A stretch of 64,000 nt of DNA from Sphingobium sp. CAP-1. Its GTDB lineage: Bacteria; Pseudomonadota; Alphaproteobacteria; Sphingomonadales; Sphingomonadaceae. The stretch lies in the NCBI RefSeq assembly GCF_009720145.1, contig NZ_CP046252.1, positions 2,232,001 to 2,296,000 on the forward strand. The letters are read 5' to 3'. Below are positions 35,290-44,396 of the stretch, in pieces. A model generated the notes under the pieces. That model did no database searches. It saw only the letters and a program-made list of their open reading frames with translations, and was not told the origin of the DNA. The number at the start of each line of letters is the position of its first letter. Position 1 is the stretch's first letter. Position numbers and translations under genes: made by a program.

Positions 35290-37350
35290 CTAATTGCCGT
35301 TCACCTCACCGTCCCGACCCAGTCCGAATGTCACCCCGATCCAGAACGTCTGGGGCGTCCCAATATCCTGCGAGAGAATGGGCGTGCTGGCCCAACGCGT
35401 GTAAATCGTAGTATCGAAGATATTCTCCGCACGGCCGACGATTGCGATGCTGTGGCCGAGCGAAATACGCGCATAGGTATCGAGGGTCAGGGCGCTTGGC
35501 AGCTTATCGATATTGAGGTCATCTTCATATTGCCGCCCTGTGTAACGTAGCGTCCCCGCCAGCCGCGCACCGCCCTTTGGCTCCCAGGCCAGTGTCGCGG
35601 AGGCGGAATGGCGCGGACCTTGCGCGGGATCGCGCCCATCCAGCAGCGCACCGGGCGCACGCACCTTGGCGAAGCTGTACGTGTAGGCGCCGGACAGGCT
35701 GAGCGCGCCCGCGCGGCCCGATACGGTCAGCTCTACGCCCTGCGCTTTGATGGCATCGACATTCTCGCGCTTGCGGGCGTTCATGCCGGTAGTGACATTC
35801 GCGATGGCGTCATCGAGGCGGTTGTCGAAGGCGGTGATGCTAAAGGTGACGCCCTTCGTCGGGGTCAGATCCACGCCCGCTTCGACACCGCGCAGCCGCT
35901 CTGGCTTCAGATCTGGATTGGCATTGGTTACAACGGGAAATACTGTGAAGCCGCGATATAGCTCATTGAGCGTCGGCAGGCGGAACCCAGTATAGGCGGC
36001 GGCGCGCAGCGCGACGACAGGGCTTACCTTCCACACCGCTCCGATCCGGCCGTCCGCTTCCCAGCCCGAACGATCAGGATAGGGCGTGTTCGCCGTCAGC
36101 GCGCCGGCAGGCGTGCGGCTTTGGAAATACGCATCGCTGATGGTCCAGTGATCGACACGGCCGCTGCCCGTCAGGATGAGCGTGCCCAGTGTCCAGTCAT
36201 CCTCAACAAAGCCGCCGACGGTAAATTGCTGCCCATAGGCATGCCGCCGCGCCAATACGGGGTTGCTGGCGATATTGGCGTTGTACGCATCTTCATACAT
36301 GTCACCATTGGCATAGCGGCCATCCACACCGAACCGAAGCAGATGATCATCGCCCACGGGTGGACGCAGCTCGATCTTACCGCCCAGGCCCAAGGCAGGC
36401 GTGTTGCGCTGATCGAGCGTCTTGCGGAATGAGCTGCTTGAAATGACGATATTGGAGAAATTGCGCGCTTGCACATAGGCCAGCGCATCTACCTGCCATT
36501 TTCCGCGCGAAATCAGGCGAATGCTCGCATCCTGTCCCTCGGCGTGGCTGTCAGCACCCGCAAATCGGAGCGTCCGGTCGTCGCGATAAATGAGGAAGCG
36601 GGCTTGCAACTCCGTGGTTGCATCGATCGGTGCGACGGCGCGTAGACCGGTGCTCCAACTTTCATAGCGGGCGGGAACGGTGGCGGAGGTCCGCTGGCTG
36701 GCAGGGGTGGTGTAGAAGCCGTCACTCCGCTCATAGCGGCCGGAAAGGGATACGAAGCCCCTGCCAATATCCGGCGACAGGGCGGCAGAAAACTCCTGAG
36801 CGTCGCGGCTGCCATATAGGGCAGAGGCGGACAGCAGGGGCAGGTCGGCGCGCGTGGCGCTAGCCATCTCAATCGTGCCCGCGACTGCACCGGAACTGAA
36901 TGTGCCCGCGCCGCCGCCCCGCGTCACCCGGACGGCGGAAAGTCGATCCGGAACGATGGCGCTATAGGGGATATAACCGAAAAATGGATCGGCCATCGGA
37001 ACGCCATCGAGAAGGACCAGTGTGCGGCTTGCCGCATTGCCGCCCAACGCGCGCAGGTTCGCACCCTGCGCCGAAGGATTGGCGGAGCGGCTATCTGAGC
37101 GGCGGAATTGCGAAAAGCCCGCGACGTCGCGCAGCACATCTTCGATCCGGCCTGACGCAGCACTATTCAGGCGGGCCCGGTCGATGATGATCTGCCCATA
37201 GGCCGGTGTCCCCGGCGGCAAGTCAAGTACGTCCCCCAGTACGACGATCGTCGATGGTTCGGTCGGCTCCTCCCTGGCCAGGGTAGAGGCGGGGGCGAGC
37301 AAGGAAAGGCCTATGATCGCTGTTCGAGGACAAAAAGATAGCAGGTCCAT
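35290..37350 (-). CDS. TonB-dependent receptor (BtuB/siderophore-receptor-like)
   Basis: A receptor of about 686 residues from the internal ATG at 37350; 37383 is an alternative. The plug reads RIEDVLRDVAGFSQFRRSDSR ... NLRALGGNAASRTLVLLDGVPMADPFFGYIPYS ... VRVTRGGGAGTFSSGAVAGTIEM, followed by a barrel with GFRLPTLNELYRGFTV and NPDLKPE. The short loops and plug resemble vitamin/siderophore-type receptors more than the SusC-like 31.3-kb receptor. It lies upstream of nothing else on its strand but follows an arylsulfatase gene by about 135 bp, so its ligand may be that enzyme's substrate or product. Confidence 0.9.
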   Translation of the reverse strand: MDLLSFCPRTAIIGLSLLAPASTLAREEPTEPSTIVVLGDVLDLPPGTPAYGQIIIDRARLNSAASGRIEDVLRDVAGFSQFRRSDSRSANPSAQGANLRALGGNAASRTLVLLDGVPMADPFFGYIPYSAIVPDRLSAVRVTRGGGAGTFSSGAVAGTIEMASATRADLPLLSASALYGSRDAQEFSAALSPDIGRGFVSLSGRYERSDGFYTTPASQRTSATVPARYESWSTGLRAVAPIDATTELQARFLIYRDDRTLRFAGADSHAEGQDASIRLISRGKWQVDALAYVQARNFSNIVISSSSFRKTLDQRNTPALGLGGKIELRPPVGDDHLLRFGVDGRYANGDMYEDAYNANIASNPVLARRHAYGQQFTVGGFVEDDWTLGTLILTGSGRVDHWTISDAYFQSRTPAGALTANTPYPDRSGWEADGRIGAVWKVSPVVALRAAAYTGFRLPTLNELYRGFTVFPVVTNANPDLKPERLRGVEAGVDLTPTKGVTFSITAFDNRLDDAIANVTTGMNARKRENVDAIKAQGVELTVSGRAGALSLSGAYTYSFAKVRAPGALLDGRDPAQGPRHSASATLAWEPKGGARLAGTLRYTGRQYEDDLNIDKLPSALTLDTYARISLGHSIAIVGRAENIFDTTIYTRWASTPILSQDIGTPQTFWIGVTFGLGRDGEVNGN

Positions 37351-37485
37351 GATCAGATTCAGCTCTCTCACGCGCGTCAACAATGAAATGAAGAACCGCC
37401 GCTGAGCGCCCCATCAGCGGTGGTACATCTGGCCAATATAATTGAAGCGGCAATCGGCCTTTGTATGTCCGCTGGTACCGATCAG

Positions 37486-39873
37486 CTAATTGAGATCGAC
37501 ACTGATCTTATTGATAATGCCGGAAAACTGCGTGGTATTGGAGTAATCGGTGACCGGCTCACCCGTATCTTGCCCGGTTTCCAGATCCCCATTGGCTAGG
37601 ACGAAGGCCGACTTTGGGATATCGCCTTCGGCGACTGTCCGGCCATTTACGCTGATGCGCACGGTGCCGCCACGCATCATGCCCCTGCCCTTGTAGTCGT
37701 AGCGGATTTGGGCAGGCCCAGCGGGAATGGTCTCCGCAGCGGCGACCCGATGCTGGCCACCCGGCTGGATCGAGGTTGCGTGCACCATGACGGGCCGCCC
37801 GTTGTCGAGGAAGAAGCTCCACCCCGCCAGCCGGCTTCCGTCCGCAAGCAAGACGCCCGAGGCACCGCCATCTGGGACAATGATATCCGCCGTGAGCGAA
37901 AACGACCCAAAACCAAAGGGCGGACCATCCGACGGCGTCACGGTGATGCCTGCGCCCCAATACACGAATTGCTTGCGCTGCTCAGGATCGCGGGAACCCA
38001 GCGAGCGGCCGCCCAGCCGGTCGTCAAGCGGGAATACCTGGCTGCGCTTTGCTTCCTCTGTCCACAATGCCTTCATTTCGGCCAGGCGCTCCGGCTCCTT
38101 TGCGGCGAGATCGGTCGATTGGCTGAAGTCCTTGCGCAGGTCATACAGTTCCCATTTATATTCTTCGAGTGGGGTTTGTCCCCCGCTCGCATGCCATGGC
38201 AGCCGGCCAGGCGTGGTGTTCGCCAACCAGCCATCCTTGTAGATGGCCCTGCTGCCGGCGAGTTCGAAATATTGCGTGCGCGGCTTCTCCGGCGCATTGG
38301 GCGCGAAGGAATACATCATGCTCTGGCCGTCGATCGGCTGCTGCTGTACGCCTTCGACAGTTACGGGCACCGGCAGACCGATCGCCTCCAGGATCGTCGG
38401 GGCGACATCGATGACGTGGGTGAAGTTGGAACGGATCTTGCCCTGATCCTGAATGCGGGCAGGCCATGAAACGACCATCCCGTTACGCGTTCCGCCCAGG
38501 TGGGACGCGACCTGCTTAGTCCACTGGAACGGACTGTTGGTCGCCCATGACCATCCCACCGGATAAAGCTGATACGTGCCCGGCCCACCCATGCGGTCCA
38601 TGAGCGCCGTCTTCGACTCCGTGGTCTCCACTACGCCATTCGCCAGGGTCCCCAGCTCGTTCATGCTGCCTGAGACATTGCCTTCGGCGCTGCCCCCATT
38701 GTCGCCCTCGATGAAGATTATAAACGTATTTTCCGTCTGCCCCATGCGATCGAGCTCGTCGAGGAGGCGCCCGATCTGGGCGTCCTGATAGGCGAGCATC
38801 CCCGCGAAGACCTCCATCATCCGCGCATCGGCCGCTTGCTCGGCCGGAGAAAGCGAGGACCAGGCAGGGATCGCGTCCGGTCGTGGCGTCAGCTTGGTAC
38901 CGCGTGGCGCGACGCCTTGTGCAATCTGCCGCTTCAGCGTCTCGGAACGGAGCTGGTCCCACCCGCTATCGAACTTGCCCTTGAACTTCGCGATCCACTC
39001 AGGCGGGGCCTGGTGGGGAGCATGCGCCGTACCGGGAGCAAGATAGAGGAAGAAGGGCTTGTCCGGCGCCGCCGCCTTCTGCGTGTGCAGCCAGGACAGC
39101 GCGTCATCCACGAAAAGATGGTCCAGCGTTTCGCCGTGCTGCGGCTCGTCATGAACCCTCTCGGTATTCCGGTACAGCAGCGGATGCCATTGATCGGTAT
39201 CGCCGCCGATGAAACCGTAGAAATGCTCGAAACCCAAACCTGTCGGCCACAGATCGAACGGCCCGGCGGCCGATTTCTGTCCGCCGGGGATGTTGTGATG
39301 CTTGCCGATCATGGCGGTGCTGTAGCCATTGAGCTTCAGAACCTTTGCGATACTGGCCGCCGATCGAGGGATCTCCCCATTATAACCGGGATAACCGGCG
39401 CTGCCATCGGCCAGATAGCCGGTCCCCACATTGTGGGGGTTGCGTCCGGTGAGCAGCGAAGCGCGCGTGGGGGAACACATGGCCGTCGTGTGAAAGCGGT
39501 TGTAGCGCAGCCCGCGCGATGCGAGCCGGTCCAGGTTCGGTGTGGGCACCGGACCGCCAAAGGTGCTCGCTGCCCCGAACCCCACATCATCTGTCATGAT
39601 AAGCAAGACGTTGGGCGCACCGGCGGGAGCCTGCACCGGGGGCGCATAGTCGGGACGGGATGTTTTGTAGGTTGTACCGATCTGGCCCTGGAAAGGGGCG
39701 GGCTGAACCGGCAGCACGCGCCGATCGACAGCTGCGGCATCCTGCGGCGCGGGCATGTTCGCTGCCGTTCCTTGTGCCAAGGAGGGCACCGATACGCCTG
39801 ACAACAGTAGCATCATGACGCTCCCAGCGCTAAGCGACCAGGGACGGCGGTTCATTCTGTTGCCCGATTTCAT
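37486..39873 (-). CDS. Large AtsA-type arylsulfatase (CSPTR)
   Basis: This 795-residue periplasmic sulfatase has a signal peptide (SLSAGSVMMLLLSGVSVPSLAQ), LIMTDDVGFGAASTFGG, C133-S-P-T-R followed by ASLLTGRNPHNVGTG, IGKHHNIPGG and FIEGDNGGSAEGNVSG. These match the long Pseudomonas AtsA-like (S1_4) branch, which hydrolyses aryl, alkyl and some steroid sulfates. The C-terminal ~150 residues (WGAGITVTPSDGPPFGFGSFSLTADI...) form a beta-rich domain. AGGGA precedes ATG 39873. It sits between a TonB receptor and a dehydrogenase cluster, unlike the polysaccharide-type sulfatases further left. Confidence 0.93.
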   Translation of the reverse strand: MKSGNRMNRRPWSLSAGSVMMLLLSGVSVPSLAQGTAANMPAPQDAAAVDRRVLPVQPAPFQGQIGTTYKTSRPDYAPPVQAPAGAPNVLLIMTDDVGFGAASTFGGPVPTPNLDRLASRGLRYNRFHTTAMCSPTRASLLTGRNPHNVGTGYLADGSAGYPGYNGEIPRSAASIAKVLKLNGYSTAMIGKHHNIPGGQKSAAGPFDLWPTGLGFEHFYGFIGGDTDQWHPLLYRNTERVHDEPQHGETLDHLFVDDALSWLHTQKAAAPDKPFFLYLAPGTAHAPHQAPPEWIAKFKGKFDSGWDQLRSETLKRQIAQGVAPRGTKLTPRPDAIPAWSSLSPAEQAADARMMEVFAGMLAYQDAQIGRLLDELDRMGQTENTFIIFIEGDNGGSAEGNVSGSMNELGTLANGVVETTESKTALMDRMGGPGTYQLYPVGWSWATNSPFQWTKQVASHLGGTRNGMVVSWPARIQDQGKIRSNFTHVIDVAPTILEAIGLPVPVTVEGVQQQPIDGQSMMYSFAPNAPEKPRTQYFELAGSRAIYKDGWLANTTPGRLPWHASGGQTPLEEYKWELYDLRKDFSQSTDLAAKEPERLAEMKALWTEEAKRSQVFPLDDRLGGRSLGSRDPEQRKQFVYWGAGITVTPSDGPPFGFGSFSLTADIIVPDGGASGVLLADGSRLAGWSFFLDNGRPVMVHATSIQPGGQHRVAAAETIPAGPAQIRYDYKGRGMMRGGTVRISVNGRTVAEGDIPKSAFVLANGDLETGQDTGEPVTDYSNTTQFSGIINKISVDLN

Positions 39874-40004
39874 GCGCAGATTTCCCTTATAATTTATCGA
39901 TGAAGAGTGCCGAGGGGCTCGCACCTGACCAATCCAGCCTCGCGGACTGATGGAACAGTTGGCTATTCCAAGTCAGACTTTATTCTCGCAGCTTATTGCA
40001 GGCC

Positions 40005-40832
40005 TCACCGCCCAGCAGTGTCGGGATCGGCATCCATGCCCCAAAGCTGCGCCGACATGGCGGAGGCATGGGCAGTCGCGGCTGTTCGAGGGGCGGCTCG
40101 CATGGCTTCCACGACCGCCTCCCCCACTGCATACCAGACGGGAGCAGTTCCCAGCGCATCGAGCGCGTTCATGGCGAATGCGCCAGCATCCATTGGCACC
40201 AGACCTTCGATTTCGACCATCCCCGATCGCCGCATTGCAGGCGTATCGGTCAGCGTCGCTACCGCACATGTCACATCGACCCCGTCGCGCGCCAATTCCC
40301 AGTGCAACCCTTCGGCCAGAACGATCTCGAACGATTTGGAGGCGGCATAGGCAGCGACATAGCCGCTCCCAACCATCCCGGACATGGACGAAACAATGAG
40401 CAGGCCGCCACGTCCGCGGCTGCGCATGGCCGCGAGGCCATGGTGAGCGAAAGCGATCGGGGCGGCACAATTCAGCCGCACCAGATTAAGGGCGTGATCA
40501 ACAGGCTGATCCAGGAACAGGCCAACCCCATGGGTAGCCCCGGCATTGTAAATGATCAGGCCATAGTCGCGCGCGGCGACAATCTCACCCGCCCTCGCTT
40601 CGATATCCGCTCGGGTGAGGTCAAGCTGGATCATCTCAACATCGACACCATGGCTGCGCCTGATGGCTGCGGCGGTTTCCTCCAGCGCCTGTGCGGAGCG
40701 CGCGACCAGCGTCAGATCAAGTCCGGCAGCAGCGAGCCCTTCGGCAAAGGCCGCGCCAATGCCCTCCGATCCCCCAAGGATCAGCGCGCGCGGTCCATAG
40801 CGATCCGCAAAATCGCCGGGCAGTTCCTTCAT
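40005..40832 (-). CDS. Short-chain dehydrogenase/reductase
   Basis: A 275-residue SDR with the nucleotide-binding LILGGSEGIGAAFAEGL, NAG motif (IIYNAGATHG), catalytic Ser (IVSSMSG) and Y-x-x-x-K (AYAASKSFE). It oxidises or reduces a hydroxyl/keto group with NAD(P). The ATG overlaps the stop of the upstream SDR gene (ATGA), so the two are coupled. Its substrate is unknown; context suggests an alicyclic alcohol made after desulfation. Confidence 0.9.
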   Translation of the reverse strand: MKELPGDFADRYGPRALILGGSEGIGAAFAEGLAAAGLDLTLVARSAQALEETAAAIRRSHGVDVEMIQLDLTRADIEARAGEIVAARDYGLIIYNAGATHGVGLFLDQPVDHALNLVRLNCAAPIAFAHHGLAAMRSRGRGGLLIVSSMSGMVGSGYVAAYAASKSFEIVLAEGLHWELARDGVDVTCAVATLTDTPAMRRSGMVEIEGLVPMDAGAFAMNALDALGTAPVWYAVGEAVVEAMRAAPRTAATAHASAMSAQLWGMDADPDTAGR

Positions 40833-41689
40833 TCTACCGTCCTGTTCTTGGCGCGCAGGGCATTGTCGAGGAATGCGTTGGTCCCGTGGGCGGAGCTGCG
40901 CGAGCCATAGTCGGCATCGTCCGGTGCGCCGGAGAGCATCATATTATAAACGCCGGCTGTCCAGCCACCGTCCACGGATAGTTCCGCGCCCATGATGTAG
41001 GACGCCTCATCGCTGGCCAGGAACAGGCTCGCCGCGGCGATTTCATGCGCCTGTCCGATGCGCTGGGCCGGAACCATGCCGAAGCCCTTGTCCACATCGG
41101 TGATCGGCGTGTCCACCGGATTGCCCATGACGGTGTATACGCCGCCGGGATGGACCGAGTTGACCCTGACTCCGCGCGGACCGAACTCCAGCGCCGCGAC
41201 CTTGGTCAGGCCGCGCACGCCCCATTTGCTGGACGAATAGGCGGCATAGCCATTGGCGCCACGCATGCCATCGACTGAAGAGATGTTGATGATCGATCCC
41301 CGGCGCTGACGGACCATCGCACCGCCGATCACTTTGAGGCCGAGGAAGGTGCCCACCAGATTAACGTCCAGCACTTGCCGGAAATCCTCGACTTCGCATT
41401 CCAGGATGGACCGGAAACGCTGCATTGCCGCGTTGTTGACGAGGACATCAGGCGTTCCGAATGCGTTCTCGCTCGCTGCCAGAAGATTGCGCCAGTCCTG
41501 CTCGCGCGAAATATCGGCCCGCACGAAGATGGCGCGGCCGTCCAGTTCCCTCGCCAACGCCTCGCCCTCGGGCAACAGATCGGCGATCACCACTTTCGCG
41601 CCTTCTTTGACAAATTGGCGCACTGTAGCCTCACCCATGCCCCGGGCACCTCCAGTAACTACGGCAATCTTGTCGGCTAGGCGTGTCAA
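40829..41689 (-). CDS. SDR-family dehydrogenase (hydroxysteroid-dehydrogenase-like)
   Basis: A 286-residue classical SDR: VTGGARGMGEATVRQF, LVNNAAMQRF, NISSVDG, YAAYSSSKWGV (Tyr/Lys pair) and VNSVHPGGVYT, resembling 3-alpha/20-beta-hydroxysteroid dehydrogenases. I use the TTG at 41689, which has AAGGAG about 7 nt upstream, keeping the usual N-terminus (LADKIAVVTGG). First gene of a two-SDR operon. The ~25-residue C-terminal tail is longer than usual. Confidence 0.88.
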   Translation of the reverse strand: MTRLADKIAVVTGGARGMGEATVRQFVKEGAKVVIADLLPEGEALARELDGRAIFVRADISREQDWRNLLAASENAFGTPDVLVNNAAMQRFRSILECEVEDFRQVLDVNLVGTFLGLKVIGGAMVRQRRGSIINISSVDGMRGANGYAAYSSSKWGVRGLTKVAALEFGPRGVRVNSVHPGGVYTVMGNPVDTPITDVDKGFGMVPAQRIGQAHEIAAASLFLASDEASYIMGAELSVDGGWTAGVYNMMLSGAPDDADYGSRSSAHGTNAFLDNALRAKNRTVE

Positions 41690-42078
41690 AGTCTCTCTCC
41701 TTCCGGAATGGGTACGCCATTCTCCAGCTTCCGCTACATGATCATCCTGCCGGATTTAGGAGTCACGAGCGCACACCACCAGCACTAGCGCATCGCTAAA
41801 ATACGTCAAGCTTATCATTTTATGGAAACCGTCGCTGTCGGGGCGGGCGAGCTTGCTCGCATCGACAAGCACTCGCGTCCATCAGCGCGCTTGCGGAAGG
41901 ATCAACGTGAAATGGTTGTTCGCCATAATTTTCGGGTGCCTATAGGGTGTGAGCCGGCTATCGGCTCTGCTGGAACTCTCGGTCTATTTAGACCGACGCC
42001 CGATCGCGTCGTTTAACTTATCTATAGATTCAGAGGAGCGCGCGAGCGGCAAACGGAGGATCAGAGTGGCTCCAACCT
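41690..42078. other. Intergenic stretch between SDR operon and TetR gene
   Basis: 389 bp without a supported gene. It contains the SDR operon promoter region. A short inverted repeat TAGCG-CAT-CGCTA near 41788 is the only symmetric element noticed and might bind the adjacent TetR protein, but evidence is weak. Confidence 0.35.
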
Positions 42079-42696
42079 TCACCAGTCTTGCCTCGCGCTG
42101 AGCAGCAAATCGACGACGCGACAGCCAAAATTTTCGATATCTTCCGCCGTGAGCGAGCGAACCAACCTGTACTGGAGATACCAGCCATAAATGGAGGTGA
42201 TGAGTTGCTCTGCAACGGTATCAGGATCGCGAAGTGGCAGCCTGTCTCTCTCCGAGGCTGCTCGAATATCGCGCGACAATAGCCGGATAGCATCCAGATA
42301 TCCCGATTCATGCATGATCGCGGCAAATTCCGGAAAGCGGTTTTGATGGGCGATGACAAGTTGCTGAAAAGCGTCAAAGACCGGATCAACCAATAACCGC
42401 GCGATCACGCCGACATGATGCCGCAAAATGTCGCGAATGTCTCGAAGCGAATGCCCGACATTTCCCGAACTGTCCTTGTACCATTGGGCAATGGCGTCAT
42501 GCACAACCGCGCGGAACAATAGCGCCTTTGTGGAATATTTGCTGTATAATGTCGTTCGGCTAATACCGACTGCGATCGCGACACGCTCCATCGATACGGC
42601 GTCGAAGCCTTCAGCCAGAAACATGTCGAGCGCTGTCGATAGGATGGCGCGTTCCATGAACGCCACATCCTGCCGGCTTGGCCGCCCCCGCTTCAT
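42079..42696 (-). CDS. TetR-family transcriptional regulator
   Basis: A 205-residue repressor: N-terminal HTH (AILSTALDMFLAEGFDAVSMERVAIAVGISRTTLYSKYSTKALLFRAV) and a helical ligand domain. The ATG at 42696 (MKRGRPSRQD) has AAGG 6 nt upstream; a longer start at 42732 lacks an SD. It lies between the SDR pair and the 3-beta-HSD-like gene, all on the minus strand, so it probably regulates this catabolic group. Confidence 0.9.
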   Translation of the reverse strand: MKRGRPSRQDVAFMERAILSTALDMFLAEGFDAVSMERVAIAVGISRTTLYSKYSTKALLFRAVVHDAIAQWYKDSSGNVGHSLRDIRDILRHHVGVIARLLVDPVFDAFQQLVIAHQNRFPEFAAIMHESGYLDAIRLLSRDIRAASERDRLPLRDPDTVAEQLITSIYGWYLQYRLVRSLTAEDIENFGCRVVDLLLSARQDW

Positions 42697-42801
42697 GGCG
42701 ACCTTTCGGGGCCTTGGCTGCTGCACTGTCATGGCGTCATTTGTGGCGAAGCGGAGCGCCCGTGGCAATGGATGACACCGAACCGTGCAGTGTCCGGCCA
42801 A

Positions 42802-44250
42802 TCAACTTACGGCAGAGCCCGCAGAAGGCCCCGGCCATACTTGTGCGAAGAAGGGGTTGGTAGCCGCAGCCTTTTCATATTGGTCAATGTCGGTCTGGCA
42901 TTGAGGGCACCAATGACCGCCAGCCAAATACAGGTTGGGCGACATGGCGAAGCGATGGCCTACGCTACATTCCCAGTCCACCGGCGCATAAGGATCGCCC
43001 AATTCGGTCGTGTGGCACCGTCCTCCCCGGAACTCGGCGGCCTGGCGCAAGTCCGCGATCGTCCACTGGTCCTTCGCCTTGGCATCATCATAGCCATGAT
43101 CTAGCCCAGCGGGGGTACTGGATGGATCGGCAAAGGTGAAATCGTCCCAGCTTTCGGGAAGCTTCCGCCATTCCTCCAGCGAACCGAAATAAGCGTCTGT
43201 GTGTATTTTGTCGCCGGTCGCGATCCAGTGCATCGATCCCCCCGGCGCCTCCGACATGCGCTTGATCTGCTTGTGAATCACACCAGGGAACAGGCGCGAG
43301 AATGCGCGCAATGCCCAGGGGATATGCTTGGGCAGTTCGGCAAAAAAGGCTTCGAGGGAGAAATGGCGATAGGGAACCAGTTCTTCCAGCCGATCGGAAT
43401 CGATATACCATTGGCCATGAAAATTACGGGTCGCCTGCCAGTTCGGGCGCAATATCTTCCGGAAATCCCGAATTCCCATCGCGTCCATGCTTTTGACGAG
43501 GAACTGGTGATTTACGAGCCGGGCCTGGACGCCGCCGCCGATATTATAGAAATGACGCCAGAACCGCGTGGGAACGCCGTCCTTGCAGACCCCTGCCATC
43601 AGACGGGCGGAATCCTGCATGGTCGACCATTCCATCACCCCGTTCACCGGATTGTGGAACATGATCGGCCCGGAGGTGCGCCAAAGGTCGAAATGCGCCA
43701 TGCCGGTCTGACGGATCGACACCCAGTGTTTCAGGCCGGATTCCGCGACAACAGCTTCGCCCTTCGCCTTCGTGGCTGCATAATGACCATTATAGCCGAC
43801 CCTGATCGGGTCGCCGGTGCGCCCCCAGTGGATCGGGGCATTGCGGCTGCCAGTTTGGGCTACGGTGCCAATATAGACCAGGCGGATGGCATCGGCGTTG
43901 GGCTGGCGCCTGATCGCTTCGACCACGTTGCGCGTTCCGCCGACATTCACCTTTTCCACAAGTGCGGGCGGAAGCGTGTCGGCCAGCGGCGACACCAGTG
44001 CGCCCATATGCAGCACGACATCCACTCCAGCGACAGCGCGTTCGACCGACGCTGCATCAGTCAGGTCGCCCCAGGCAAAATCGACGCCCTCCTTCTTGCG
44101 GAGCCGGCGGATCACCGGATGGTTCTTCTCTTCCGACCGCACCAGCACGCGAACAGCCATGTCAGGGGTGCCAAGCAACTCATCGACGACCGCCCGGCCC
44201 ATATTGCCGGTAGCGCCCGTTACCAACACCAGCTTGCGACTTCCGGCCAT
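42802..44250 (-). CDS. NAD-dependent epimerase/3-beta-HSD-like dehydrogenase with C-terminal zinc-ribbon-like tail
   Basis: A 482-residue extended SDR: LVTGATGNMGRAVVDEL (NAD site), VDVVLHMGALVSPLAD, and YNGHYAATKAKGE with the Tyr-x-x-x-Lys pair, in a 3-beta-hydroxysteroid-dehydrogenase/epimerase fold. Residues from about 430 add a Cys/His cluster: CHTTELGDPYAPVDWECSVGHRF ... GGHWCPQC, which looks like a structural zinc site and is not part of standard SDRs. GGAG 6 nt before ATG 44250 fixes the start. The gene diverges from the flavoprotein gene; the shared 146-bp gap probably holds both promoters. Confidence 0.88.
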   Translation of the reverse strand: MAGSRKLVLVTGATGNMGRAVVDELLGTPDMAVRVLVRSEEKNHPVIRRLRKKEGVDFAWGDLTDAASVERAVAGVDVVLHMGALVSPLADTLPPALVEKVNVGGTRNVVEAIRRQPNADAIRLVYIGTVAQTGSRNAPIHWGRTGDPIRVGYNGHYAATKAKGEAVVAESGLKHWVSIRQTGMAHFDLWRTSGPIMFHNPVNGVMEWSTMQDSARLMAGVCKDGVPTRFWRHFYNIGGGVQARLVNHQFLVKSMDAMGIRDFRKILRPNWQATRNFHGQWYIDSDRLEELVPYRHFSLEAFFAELPKHIPWALRAFSRLFPGVIHKQIKRMSEAPGGSMHWIATGDKIHTDAYFGSLEEWRKLPESWDDFTFADPSSTPAGLDHGYDDAKAKDQWTIADLRQAAEFRGGRCHTTELGDPYAPVDWECSVGHRFAMSPNLYLAGGHWCPQCQTDIDQYEKAAATNPFFAQVWPGPSAGSAVS

Positions 44251-44396
44251 CATCCACTCCAAATGAATCGAACTTGATCGTCCTTTATAGCCGGGAGCCC
44301 GACATTCCAATTGAAATGCACATTGGTGACCATTTATATCACCGCACTTTACTACCGTCGCACGATTCGCGCGGCCCACATCCCGGAGAGCCAGCT

